Shown here: positions 7,747 to 15,295 of the stretch, one piece after another | Numbering within the stretch: the stretch's first letter is position 1 | How the letters are laid out: each line of letters opens with the position of its first letter | Origin: Hymenobacter guriensis | Lineage (GTDB): Bacteria > Bacteroidota > Bacteroidia > Cytophagales > Hymenobacteraceae | Length of the DNA: 64,000 bases | Direction: 5' to 3' | NCBI RefSeq assembly: GCF_015773195.1 | Contig: NZ_JADWYK010000002.1 | Span: 372,001 to 436,000 of the forward strand | The notes under the pieces: model-generated | Database searches by the model: none | What the model saw: the letters and a program-made list of their open reading frames with translations, nothing else | What the model was told of the DNA's origin: nothing | Made by a program: the position numbers and the translations under genes

Positions 7747-8925
7747 CTATTCCTTGGCCGGAGTGCGAGGCAGAATTTTCTCCATGATGGAGGCCGAGCC
7801 CGTGATAGGAGGCGTAGTAGCCGCTTTTTCAATGGGCTTGTCGGTGAGCTTCTTATACAGCGTGAGAGCCTGTGCTACCACCTGGTCCATGTTGTAGTAC
7901 TTGTAGGTAGCCAAGCGGCCTACGAAATGGACGTTGGGCGTTTCGTCGGCCAGCTTCTTGTACTTGTTGTACAGCTCGGCGTTTTCCAGGCGCGGCACGG
8001 GGTAGTACGGGTCGCCCTCGGCCTTGGGAAACTCGTACACCAGCGCTGTTTTGGGGTGTTTCTGGCCGGTTAGGGCTTTGAACTCGGTGATGCGCGTATA
8101 CAGGTTGTCGTTGGGGTAGTTCACTACCGGCGCGGCCAGGTAGTTTTCCTGATTCAGGGTTTCGTGCTTGAACTCCAGGGAACGGTAAGGCAGCTTGCCA
8201 AACTTGAAGTCGAAATACTCGTCTACCGGGCCCGTGAAAATCATTTCCTTGAAGGGAATGAAGTCGACTACGTCGTGGTAGTCGGTGTTCAGCATGATGC
8301 TGATGTTGGGGTGGTCCAGCATCCGCTCAAACATGCGGGTGTAGCCGTGCAGCGGCATAGCCTGGTAGGTGTCGGTGAAGTACCGGTCGTCGCGGTTGGT
8401 GCGGGTGGGCACGCGCGAAGTCACCGACTTATCCAGCTCCGAAGGGTCCATACCCCACTGCTTGCGGGTGTAGTTCTTGAAGAATTTTTCGTACAGCTCG
8501 CGGCCTACCTTGCTTACCACTACGTCTTCGGAGGTCTTGATAACCGGCACCTGCTCAGCCACTGACTCAAAGAACTGCTCTACTTCAAAGGAGTTCAGCG
8601 ACAGGCCGTAGAGCTTGTTGATGGTATCGAGGTTGATGGGCATGGGCACCAATTGACCATCAACCGAAGCCAGCACCCGGTGCTCGTAGGGGCGCCAGTC
8701 GGTGAAGTTGGAGAGGTACTCGAATACGTCCCGGGAGTTGGTGTGGAAGATGTGCGGCCCGTATTTGTGGACCAGGATACCCTCCTCGTTGTAATGGTCG
8801 TAAGCGTTGCCCGCAATGTGGTTGCGCTTGTCGATAATGAGGACTTTCTTGTTGCTGCGAGTAGCCAGCCGCTCGGCCAGCACGCTACCGGCAAACCCGG
8901 CTCCGACGATGAGATAATCAAACAT
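7747..8925 (-). CDS. glf: UDP-galactopyranose mutase
   Basis: Glf is an FAD enzyme that interconverts UDP-galactopyranose and UDP-galactofuranose, supplying galactofuranose for surface glycans. The 392-residue protein opens with the dinucleotide-binding motif YLIVGAGFAGSVLAERLA (residues 4-21) and contains HIAGNAYDHYNEEGILVHKYGPHIFHT, VMARRELYEKFF-like GRELYEKFFKNYTRKQWG and the C-terminal GRLATYKYYNMDQVVAQAL helix, all typical of bacterial Glf. It is 54 bp downstream of a glycosyltransferase gene on the same strand, suggesting a two-gene unit for surface polysaccharide. The C-terminus carries a short extra tail after the FAD region. Confidence 0.94.
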   Translation of the reverse strand: MFDYLIVGAGFAGSVLAERLATRSNKKVLIIDKRNHIAGNAYDHYNEEGILVHKYGPHIFHTNSRDVFEYLSNFTDWRPYEHRVLASVDGQLVPMPINLDTINKLYGLSLNSFEVEQFFESVAEQVPVIKTSEDVVVSKVGRELYEKFFKNYTRKQWGMDPSELDKSVTSRVPTRTNRDDRYFTDTYQAMPLHGYTRMFERMLDHPNISIMLNTDYHDVVDFIPFKEMIFTGPVDEYFDFKFGKLPYRSLEFKHETLNQENYLAAPVVNYPNDNLYTRITEFKALTGQKHPKTALVYEFPKAEGDPYYPVPRLENAELYNKYKKLADETPNVHFVGRLATYKYYNMDQVVAQALTLYKKLTDKPIEKAATTPPITGSASIMEKILPRTPAKE

Positions 8926-8979
8926 ATGGCTGGGCTTGGTTGGTGAAAAAGAGGGCGTTAACAGAGGTTAGTACGTAAG

Positions 8980-10203
8980 TCAGGCTTTTTTGGTGGCGAG
9001 GCGCTGGGCCATCAGGTCTACCATCTGCTGCCAGGTGAGGTCCCAGCTGATGGTTTTGAGGTACTCATCGGTGCGGTGGCGCCAGTCGGTATCGGCGTTC
9101 TGCTCAAGCGCTTTCTCAATGGCCTGGCCGAACTCGTCGGCAGTAGCGGCAATGTGTACTAGGTTCAGGTCGCCGTAGGGCCGCACCACGTCGCGGATAG
9201 GCGTGCTCACCACGGGCTTGCCAGCCGCCAGGTATTCGGGCGTTTTGGTGGGCGAAATAAACTTGGTGCTTTCGTTGTCGGCAAACAGCAGCGTGGCCAC
9301 GTCCCAGCCGCGCAGGTAAGCCGGCAGCTCCTGGTAGTTTTTGCCACCGAGGTAGTGGATGTTGGCGGTACGGGGCAGCAGCGCGGGGTCAATCTTCACC
9401 ACCGGCCCGATGATAATGAACTGCCACTCGGGGTGGGCAGCCGCCAGCTCGCCCAGCAGGGCAATGTCCAGCCGCTCGTCTACCACCCCAAAAAAGCCGA
9501 TGCGTGGATGCGCAATACTGGCCTGGTCAGCTGGTTCGGGCATTTCCTGGCGGGCCTGCCCGAAGTGGTCTTTATCAATGGAGCTCGGAAACGCGTGGGC
9601 GTCGGCATGCTGCAGGCTTTTGGCTTCGTAGAGCGTGTGGCCACCGGTGAATACCAGATCAGCCTTCTGGAAGAGCTCCTGCTCCCGCTCCCGCAGAGCC
9701 GGGGGTGCAAACTTGAAAGCCGCCAGCTCGTCCATGCAGTCGTACACGGTAAGCACCGGCTGCAGGTGGCGGGACTTGGCCAGCGCCATGGGCGTGTAGT
9801 ACCAGAAAATGTATTCGGTGAGGTTGTTATCGGCGAAAAAGCGGGTAAGCAGGTTGGCCTGGGCTTCGTCGGTGGCATCTTCCTGGCCCCGCAGGCGCTG
9901 CGGCAAGTGGGCCACTATCACCTTGACGCCGTTTTGCCGCTCTTTCACTTCGATGTGCGGCTCAATCAGGTCGTCGTTGTGAAAGAAAGGTTCCTCCACG
10001 TAAAACACCCGGCCCTGCTGGGCAAAGCGCGATAATAGGTGCTGGGGGCGCTGCCACACAAAGTCCCAGTGCAGATGCGCAAAACAAACTAAATCCGGTA
10101 ATGAGGTGTGAGTAGGGGTAGCGGAATGCAGAGCGGTTTGGGAATGTGCTGGCGTCGGGATAGAGGCGCGCGCGGGCGCCTCGGCCGAGGTCGTGGACGG
10201 CAT
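8980..10203 (-). CDS. Glycosyltransferase, group 1 / GT4-like
   Basis: The 407-residue protein looks like a GT-B fold glycosyltransferase. After a Pro/Ala/Thr-rich start of about 35 residues (possibly translated from a later start) comes DLVCFAHLHWDFVWQRPQHL, a motif of a GT4-like subgroup often annotated as 'glycosyltransferase' or 'UDP-galactopyranose mutase-linked'. The C-terminal half holds IGFFGVVDERLD, FIIIGPVV, NIHYLGGKNYQELPAYL and the nucleotide-sugar binding region SPTKTPEYLAAGKPVVSTPI. Its gene directly precedes glf, so a galactofuranose-containing or related surface glycan is a reasonable inference; donor and acceptor cannot be read from sequence. Confidence 0.85.
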   Translation of the reverse strand: MPSTTSAEAPARASIPTPAHSQTALHSATPTHTSLPDLVCFAHLHWDFVWQRPQHLLSRFAQQGRVFYVEEPFFHNDDLIEPHIEVKERQNGVKVIVAHLPQRLRGQEDATDEAQANLLTRFFADNNLTEYIFWYYTPMALAKSRHLQPVLTVYDCMDELAAFKFAPPALREREQELFQKADLVFTGGHTLYEAKSLQHADAHAFPSSIDKDHFGQARQEMPEPADQASIAHPRIGFFGVVDERLDIALLGELAAAHPEWQFIIIGPVVKIDPALLPRTANIHYLGGKNYQELPAYLRGWDVATLLFADNESTKFISPTKTPEYLAAGKPVVSTPIRDVVRPYGDLNLVHIAATADEFGQAIEKALEQNADTDWRHRTDEYLKTISWDLTWQQMVDLMAQRLATKKA

Positions 10204-10368
10204 ACGGACGGAGAATAAGAAAGTGAAGTGCTGGCCGGGGTCTTTCTAACGATACCACACGCGCCGGTCAGCCTTCTGCCTTACGCCCAAACCAGAGAAA
10301 AGGATACAGCGGTAAAGCTGAAATTTTTAACCGATCCTTAATCCTGCACAAGCAAGCTCATCCGTTAT
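10204..10368. other. Intergenic gap before GNAT gene end
   Basis: This 165-bp gap lies upstream of the glycosyltransferase-glf pair and downstream of the GNAT gene, all on the minus strand. It is expected to hold the promoter of the pair, but no exact TAnnTTTG word and no convincing hairpin was found. Confidence 0.4.
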
Positions 10369-10884
10369 TTATAACATATATTGGTATTCTACTACGTCTT
10401 CCCAGCCCAACGTATTACGTAACCATTGGCGCCGTATTCCTACCCGAGAAAATCCAATTTTCTCAAATAGATGCTGACTGGCTTCGTTGGAGGCGGCCAC
10501 CGAGCAGTACACCTGATGCAGACGCAGGGTGCGACGGGCATATGTCAGCAGCAACGCCAGCGAAGCCTGGGCATAGCCCTGCCGACGCTCCGTTGCCAGC
10601 ACCATAATTCCCACGCCCGCCCGGCCGTGCAGAGGGTTGAAATCAAACAAATCGACGGTGCCTACGGCCTGCTTAGTGGCTTGACTGGCTATGACCAGCC
10701 GGAGCTGGCGCACCTGATGAAAATCGGCAGCAGCGTGCTCCAGGTACTGCCGCAGCAGGTGCCGCGACACGGGCGCCAGCGTATCGGACACGCCCCACAC
10801 GTCGGCATCATTTTCCAGCGCGTACAGGAAGTCCAGGTCCTCCGCTTCGAGGGCGCGCAGGAAAACGAGGTCGTTGCCAAGCAT
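10369..10884 (-). CDS. GNAT family N-acetyltransferase
   Basis: The 171-residue protein is a GNAT acetyltransferase of the RimJ/SpeG-like type (Acetyltransf_3). Signs are the start LVFLRALEAEDLDFLYALEN, the central strand AVGTVDLFDFNPLHGRAGVG, the acetyl-CoA loop region TERRQGYAQASLALLLTYA (residues ~103-121) and the C-terminal SNEASQHLFEKIGFSRVGI. It would transfer acetyl from acetyl-CoA to an amine; the acceptor (polyamine, peptide N-terminus or small molecule) is not determined. It lies between the glycosyltransferase and dapF genes, with a structured DNA element directly upstream. Confidence 0.88.
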   Translation of the reverse strand: MLGNDLVFLRALEAEDLDFLYALENDADVWGVSDTLAPVSRHLLRQYLEHAAADFHQVRQLRLVIASQATKQAVGTVDLFDFNPLHGRAGVGIMVLATERRQGYAQASLALLLTYARRTLRLHQVYCSVAASNEASQHLFEKIGFSRVGIRRQWLRNTLGWEDVVEYQYML

Positions 10885-11045
10885 AGGTGTGATAGTAACA
10901 GAGAACAGACGGGGCGGAACACTGGGGTGCTTTACCGGATGGCCGCTTTGCGGCCGCCAGTCCGAAGACTGGCTTCTATCCGGCGGCGGGCAGTCTGGCC
11001 TAAGTCTGCCGCCAAGGACAACGTGTAACGTGTTACCTGTTACCT
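10885..11045. repeat. Compound inverted-repeat element between dapF and GNAT gene
   Basis: The gap forms a nested structure. Outer arms are made of GTAACA/TGTTACC words (about 10,885-10,910 and 11,018-11,045, the latter reaching into the last codons of dapF, VTGNR). Inside, CCGGAT (10,935-10,940) pairs with ATCCGG (10,978-10,983) and encloses two perfect hairpins, GGCCGC/GCGGCC (10,941-10,955) and CCAGTC/GACTGG (10,957-10,972). A further GGCGG..CAG/CTGCCGCC pairing covers 10,982-11,013. The whole can fold as a multi-branched RNA or cruciform. Confidence 0.65.
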
Positions 11046-11839
11046 GTCACCTCTTCCCACCTTCCCTCAAACACGCGGGTGGCGGGGCCGCTGAGATAAA
11101 CTTGGGTGAAAGAGCCATCGGGGCGGGCTTCAAACGATACGCGCAGGTCGCCACCGGGGGTGCGCAGGTGAATTGGGCTGCTGGCTCCGCGGCGCGAGGC
11201 GGCCAGCGCTACCGCCGTGACGCCGGTACCACAGGAAAACGTTTCGTTTTCCACGCCCCGCTCGTAGGTGCGCACCTGCCAGGGCTGACCGGCAGCCGTG
11301 GGCGCTTCCACGAAGTTGACATTGGTGCCCCGCTCCCGAAACCGGTCGTTGTAGCGGATGGCCCGACCTTCGGCAAACACGTTGAGCTCGGCCAGAGAAC
11401 TTGCGGGAAGAAAGCGTACGAGGTGAGGCGAGCCGGTATCCAGAAACACGTCCTCTTCCACGGCTTGCTGGCCCGCCACGTCCTGCATGCGCAGGTGTAC
11501 GGTACCATCCGGGTCGATGCTGGCGTGGTGAGGACCATCGGCAGCCAGGAAAGAGGTGGTTTGCTCTATCGCACCCAGGTAGCGGGCAAAAGCCACGGTG
11601 CAGCGGCCGCCGTTGCCGCACATGGAGCCCAGGTAGCCATCGGCGTTGAAGTACACCATCTCGAAGTCATAGCCCTCAAGCAGACGCAGCAGAATCAACC
11701 CATCGGCCCCGATGCCGAGGCGCCGGTCGCAGAGGCGGCGCACGAGGGCGTGGTCGTCGGCCGGAAACTGACGGGCGCGGTCGTCCACCATCACGAAGTC
11801 GTTGCCGGTGCCCTGGTATTTATGGAAGTGTAGCGTCAT
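11033..11839 (-). CDS. dapF: Diaminopimelate epimerase
   Basis: DapF converts LL- to meso-diaminopimelate, the last-but-one step to lysine and the source of the peptidoglycan cross-link residue. From the ATG chosen (MTLHFHKYQGTGNDFVMVDD) the protein has 268 residues, the family norm. Both catalytic cysteines are present: Cys74 in MCGNGGRC and Cys203 in SCGTGVTAV. An upstream in-frame ATG would add 13 residues of poor fit. A TACTTTTG promoter-like word lies at 11,914-11,921. The C-terminal codons overlap an intergenic inverted repeat, so the last residues VTGNR may be repeat-derived. Confidence 0.95.
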   Translation of the reverse strand: MTLHFHKYQGTGNDFVMVDDRARQFPADDHALVRRLCDRRLGIGADGLILLRLLEGYDFEMVYFNADGYLGSMCGNGGRCTVAFARYLGAIEQTTSFLAADGPHHASIDPDGTVHLRMQDVAGQQAVEEDVFLDTGSPHLVRFLPASSLAELNVFAEGRAIRYNDRFRERGTNVNFVEAPTAAGQPWQVRTYERGVENETFSCGTGVTAVALAASRRGASSPIHLRTPGGDLRVSFEARPDGSFTQVYLSGPATRVFEGRWEEVTGNR

Positions 11840-11913
11840 AGCGAGATTGGGTGCGGCGGAAAAGCCTGCGTCCAGCATAGCTCTGTCCCACCGGGTTTGT
11901 TTCGGCCAGTCAG

Positions 11914-11921
11914 CAAAAGTA
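11914..11921 (-). promoter_or_regulatory. -7 promoter-like element for dapF
   Basis: The minus strand reads TACTTTTG, fitting TAnnTTTG, about 75 nt before the dapF ATG in the divergent gap with the methyltransferase gene. No clear -33 element is visible. Confidence 0.4.
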
Positions 11922-12062
11922 CACCGGGCTGCGCTAACCGGATGGTTTCGACCAGTGCAGACTGCCCGGGGCGGTCGGCTTACGCAAGCGGAGGCTGCCC
12001 CAAGATAATGCGCCGCTCTATCTTATCAGGCCGCGCCTACCAGCCTCACCTCTTCTCATCGT

Positions 12063-12070
12063 TACCTTTG
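12063..12070 (+). promoter_or_regulatory. -7 promoter element only 5 nt before the methyltransferase ATG
   Basis: TACCTTTG matches the Bacteroidota TAnnTTTG element exactly and ends 5 nt before the ATG at 12,076. With the usual spacing the transcript would start at or next to the start codon, so a leaderless mRNA is likely. No obvious TTTG -33 element. Confidence 0.6.
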
Positions 12071-12075
12071 CGGGC

Positions 12076-12960
12076 ATGTACTCCTTCCTCACTACCAGTC
12101 CCTGGCCCGATTACGAGCTGCTCGATGCCGGCAACTTCGAAAAGCTGGAGCGTTTTGGCCGCTACGTGCTGGCCCGCCCTGAGCCCCAGGCCGTGTGGGA
12201 CCCCAAGCTGCCGGCCAGCGAGTGGCAGCGCGCCCACGCCACCTTCACCCGCGAAAAAGGCAGCCAGGAGCGTGGCCAGTGGAAGCTGCGGCCCGATATG
12301 CCCGAGCAGTGGGTGATTGGCTACGAGCGGCCCGACGGCCTGAAGCTGAAGTTCCGGCTGGGGCTGTCTTCGTTCAAGCACGTGGGGCTGTTTCCCGAGC
12401 AGGACCCCAACTGGCAATTCATCTACGAGCAGACGCGCAAGCGCCGCGCTGCCGTGCCGCGCGTGCTCAACCTGTTTGCCTATACCGGAGCCGCCACCCT
12501 GGCCGCTCGCGCTGCCGGGGCCGACGTTACGCACCTCGACTCGGTAAAGCAGGTGAACTTCTGGGCCCGCGACAACATGGAAGCTAGCTCCCTCGACGGG
12601 GTGCGCTGGCTGGTGGAAGACGCCTGGAAGTACGTGCAGCGCGAAGTAAAGCGCGGCAACAAGTACCAGGGCCTGATTCTGGATCCGCCCGCCTACGGCC
12701 GCGGCCCGAACGGGGAAAAGTGGCAGCTCGAAGACCAGCTAAACGAAATGCTCAAGCTCTGCCAGCAGCTGCTCGACCCCGAAGACCACTTCTTCCTGAT
12801 CAACCTCTACTCCCTTGGCTTCTCGGCGCTAATTCTGGACAACCTCGTTACGGACATCTTCCCGAAAACCCACGTCACCCGGGAGCTAGGCGAAATCTAC
12901 CTGCATGACCAGGCCGCCCGCAAGCTGCCCCTGGGCACGTTCTGCCGGTTTGCGAACTGA
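12076..12960 (+). CDS. Class I SAM-dependent methyltransferase (RlmI-like, COG1092 type)
   Basis: The 294-residue protein has a Rossmann methyltransferase domain: motif I VLNLFAYTGAATLAARAAGA (about residues 130-149), an acidic loop VTHLDSVKQ, and motif IV LILDPPAYGRG (about 200). The arrangement with a short N-terminal region rather than a full PUA domain matches a COG1092-like group close to RlmI (23S rRNA m5C methyltransferase). RNA methylation is therefore likely but the exact base is unknown. It is divergent from dapF and followed by a Ppx/GppA gene in the same direction. The start is fixed by the TACCTTTG element 5 nt upstream. Confidence 0.87.
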   Translation: MYSFLTTSPWPDYELLDAGNFEKLERFGRYVLARPEPQAVWDPKLPASEWQRAHATFTREKGSQERGQWKLRPDMPEQWVIGYERPDGLKLKFRLGLSSFKHVGLFPEQDPNWQFIYEQTRKRRAAVPRVLNLFAYTGAATLAARAAGADVTHLDSVKQVNFWARDNMEASSLDGVRWLVEDAWKYVQREVKRGNKYQGLILDPPAYGRGPNGEKWQLEDQLNEMLKLCQQLLDPEDHFFLINLYSLGFSALILDNLVTDIFPKTHVTRELGEIYLHDQAARKLPLGTFCRFAN

Positions 12961-12963
12961 CCC

Positions 12964-13108
12964 GTTTTTTGTTGTTGGTTGTTCGTTTTTCGTCTGCCGA
13001 TAACGCGTATCATGCAGCCTGTTAGCAGGAACGCCCCGTCGTTTTCAGCCGACGCAGTACGCTGGTGCTGTGCCGTCGACCAGAAAACGAACAACCCATA
13101 ACGAAAAC
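12964..13108. repeat. Inverted repeat between methyltransferase and Ppx/GppA genes
   Basis: The left arm (12,964-12,996) is built of GTTGTT and GTTTTT words, e.g. GGTTGTTCGTTTTT, and ends CGTCTG. The right arm (13,081-13,108) reads CAGAAAACGAACAACCC and so on, complementary with small slips. About 85 bp of unique sequence separates them. The right arm ends 6 nt before the phosphatase start codon. Member of the same class as the element at 7,644. Confidence 0.65.
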
Positions 13109-13114
13109 CGAACG

Positions 13115-14062
13115 ATGCTTCACCACCGCCGCCTGGCCCTTATTGATATGGGCACCAATACCTTTCACCTGCTGATTGTGGAATTGCCCGAGCCGCGCCA
13201 CCAGGAGCCGGTGGTTTTGCTGCGCACCAAAGTAGGCGTGAAGCTGGGCGAAGGCGGCATTAGCCGGGGTGAAATTGCGCCGGAACCCTACGCTCGGGCG
13301 TTGCACACGCTGGTCGCTTTTCAGGAGGAAATTGAGCTGCATCAGGTGACGGAAGTGCGCGCCACGGCCACCAGCGCTATGCGCGTAGCCCGCAACGGCC
13401 CGGAGCTAGTGCAGGAAATCTTCGAGCAAACCGGCATTCGGGTGGAAGTAATTCCCGGGGAGCGGGAGGCCGAGCTCATTGCCAAGGGCATTCGGAAGGC
13501 CGTGCCGCTGGGGGAGGCCACGCATTTGCTGATGGACATCGGCGGCGGTTCGGTGGAATTTATCATAGCCAACGCCAATTCGATATTTTGGAAGCAAAGC
13601 TTTGAAATTGGGGCGCAGCGGCTGCTGGATAAGTTTTTCCACCACGACCCGCTTTCCGCCGAAGATATCCAGGCCGAAAAAGCCTACCTGGCCGAGGTAC
13701 TGGCGCCCCTCACGGCGGCTGTGGCTACGCACGCGCCCGTGGCCCTGGTAGGCGCCAGCGGCACCTTCGATACTCTCTGCGACCTGCAGGCGGCCCGCGC
13801 CGGCCAGCCCGAGTTGGTGGGCAAAGCCGCCCCGGCAACGGCTATTCCTCTGGCCAGCTTCCGCGCTAGCTACGCCCAGCTCACCTCCCTCAACCACGCC
13901 GGCCGCCTGGCTCTGCCCGGCATGACGCCCCTGCGCGCCGACATGATTGTGGTGGCCTGTGTACTCATTGATTTCGTGCTGGAAACATACCAGCTGCCCG
14001 GCATTACGGCCTCCTCCTACGCCCTGAAGGAAGGCCTGCTGGCGGAGCTGCTGGAAGGGTAG
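13115..14062 (+). CDS. Ppx/GppA family phosphatase (exopolyphosphatase-like)
   Basis: The protein, 315 residues from the ATG preceding LHHRRLALIDMGTNTFHLL, belongs to the ASKHA-fold Ppx/GppA family, which hydrolyses polyphosphate or pppGpp. The phosphate-1 motif LIDMGTNTFHLLIVE, the catalytic-Glu region EVRATATSAMRVARNG, PGEREAELIAKGI, and the phosphate-2 motif LLMDIGGGSVEFII are visible. It is the short form, without the C-terminal HD domain of E. coli Ppx. The earlier in-frame start at 13,070 lies inside the intergenic repeat and is rejected. Whether polyphosphate or pppGpp is the natural substrate cannot be told. Confidence 0.9.
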   Translation: MLHHRRLALIDMGTNTFHLLIVELPEPRHQEPVVLLRTKVGVKLGEGGISRGEIAPEPYARALHTLVAFQEEIELHQVTEVRATATSAMRVARNGPELVQEIFEQTGIRVEVIPGEREAELIAKGIRKAVPLGEATHLLMDIGGGSVEFIIANANSIFWKQSFEIGAQRLLDKFFHHDPLSAEDIQAEKAYLAEVLAPLTAAVATHAPVALVGASGTFDTLCDLQAARAGQPELVGKAAPATAIPLASFRASYAQLTSLNHAGRLALPGMTPLRADMIVVACVLIDFVLETYQLPGITASSYALKEGLLAELLEG

Positions 14063-14086
14063 GTTGGTAGCGGAAACTTAATCCAT

Positions 14087-14135
14087 CTGTCACGTTGAGC
14101 TTGGCCCCCCTTTCCCACTTTGCTCAGCCTGACAG
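14087..14135. repeat. Inverted repeat CTGTCA..GAGC / GCTCA..TGACAG
   Basis: CTGTCACGTTGAGC (14,087-14,100) pairs with GCTCAGCCTGACAG (14,122-14,135), 12 of 14 positions, with a pyrimidine-rich loop. It sits in the 99-bp gap between the phosphatase gene and the Ldh gene. The word GTCA..CTGAGC resembles dispersed repeats I associate with Hymenobacter-type genomes. Confidence 0.6.
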
Positions 14136-14161
14136 TCTCCTTCTTCTGAACAACGCACTCC

Positions 14162-15229
14162 ATGACCACTACCTTTTCCTATACGCACCTTTTCTCCTTC
14201 ACCGAAGCCGTTTTCCGGGGTATGGGCTGCCCTGCCGCCGATGCCACGCTGGCCACTGAGACCCTGCTCTCGGCTGACTTGCGCGGAGTTGATTCGCACG
14301 GGGTGGCGCGGCTCATCGGCTACGTGCGCCTCTGGGAGGCCGGCCGCATCAACCCCACCCCGCGCGTAGGCGTCACCTACGAAACGCCCAGCACCGCCGT
14401 GGTGGATGGCGACGGGGGGCTGGGCCTGGTCGTTGGCCCTAAGGCTATGGAAGTAGCCCTCGAAAAGGCGCGGCAGGTAGGCACGGGCTGGGTGTCGGTG
14501 AAAAACTCCAACCACTTCGGCATTGCGGGCTACCATGCCATGAAGGCCCTGGCCCACGACATGATTGGCCTGGCTATGACCAACGCCTCACCCCTGGTTG
14601 CCCCTACCTATTCGCTGGAGCGGCTGCTGGGCACCAACCCCATTGCCGTGGCCGTGCCCGCCGGCGAGCAGCCCGATTTTGTGCTGGACATGGCCTCTAC
14701 CACCGCCGCCAACGGCAAGTTGGAAATTGCCCAGCGCAAGCAGCTGCCCATTCCCGAAGGCTGGGCCCAGGATGCTGCCGGCGTAGGCTCATCGGATGCC
14801 AACGCCGTGAAAAACGGCGGGGCGCTGCTGCCGCTGGGCGGGGCCACCGGCTCACATAAGGGCTATGGCCTGGGCGCCGTGGTCGATATTTTCTCGGCGG
14901 TGCTGAGCGGAGCCAACTACGGGCCATGGGTGCCGCCGTTTGTAGCGTTTCTGCAGCCCTCGGCCAACCCCGTAGGCCAGGGGCTCGGCCACTTCTTCGG
15001 GGCCATGCGCGTGGACGCCTTCCGCCCCGCCGACGAGTTCAAGGCCCATATGGACAACTGGATTACCACCTTCCGCGGGGCCCAGGCCGTTCCGGGCCAG
15101 CAGGTGCTCATCCCCGGTGACCCTGAGCGCGAAACCTCCGCACAACGGCTGCTGGAGGGTATTCCGCTCTTGGAGCCTGTGGTGCGCGACCTGGAAACCG
15201 TGGGCGCCAAGTTTGGGGTGAAGCTGTAA
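14162..15229 (+). CDS. Malate/L-lactate/ureidoglycolate dehydrogenase family oxidoreductase
   Basis: The 355-residue protein is a member of the Ldh_2 (YlbC/YiaK-type) NAD(P)-dependent 2-oxoacid reductases. Characteristic parts: SADLRGVDSHGVARLIGYVR with the catalytic His (about residue 48), VSVKNSNHFGIAGYHAMKAL, the NAD-binding segment LGTNPIAVAVPAGEQPDFVLDMAS, and GSHKGYGLGAVVDIFSAVLSGA. It would interconvert a 2-hydroxyacid and a 2-oxoacid; the substrate (malate, lactate, or ureidoglycolate) is undetermined. No allantoin genes are nearby. It ends in front of a strong terminator shared with the converging L,D-transpeptidase gene. Confidence 0.92.
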   Translation: MTTTFSYTHLFSFTEAVFRGMGCPAADATLATETLLSADLRGVDSHGVARLIGYVRLWEAGRINPTPRVGVTYETPSTAVVDGDGGLGLVVGPKAMEVALEKARQVGTGWVSVKNSNHFGIAGYHAMKALAHDMIGLAMTNASPLVAPTYSLERLLGTNPIAVAVPAGEQPDFVLDMASTTAANGKLEIAQRKQLPIPEGWAQDAAGVGSSDANAVKNGGALLPLGGATGSHKGYGLGAVVDIFSAVLSGANYGPWVPPFVAFLQPSANPVGQGLGHFFGAMRVDAFRPADEFKAHMDNWITTFRGAQAVPGQQVLIPGDPERETSAQRLLEGIPLLEPVVRDLETVGAKFGVKL

Positions 15230-15243
15230 AACGGCTACCCCAC

Positions 15244-15280
15244 AAAAAAGCCCGACTGCAGTAAGCAGCCGGGCTTTTTT
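15244..15280. terminator. Bidirectional intrinsic terminator
   Basis: AAAAAAGCCCG (15,244-15,254) pairs perfectly with CGGGCTTTTTT (15,270-15,280), with an inner CTGC/GCAG pairing and a short loop. A-run on one side and T-run on the other let it stop both the Ldh gene (+) and the converging L,D-transpeptidase gene (-). Confidence 0.92.
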
Positions 15281-15295
15281 CTTTTCGTCAAACAC

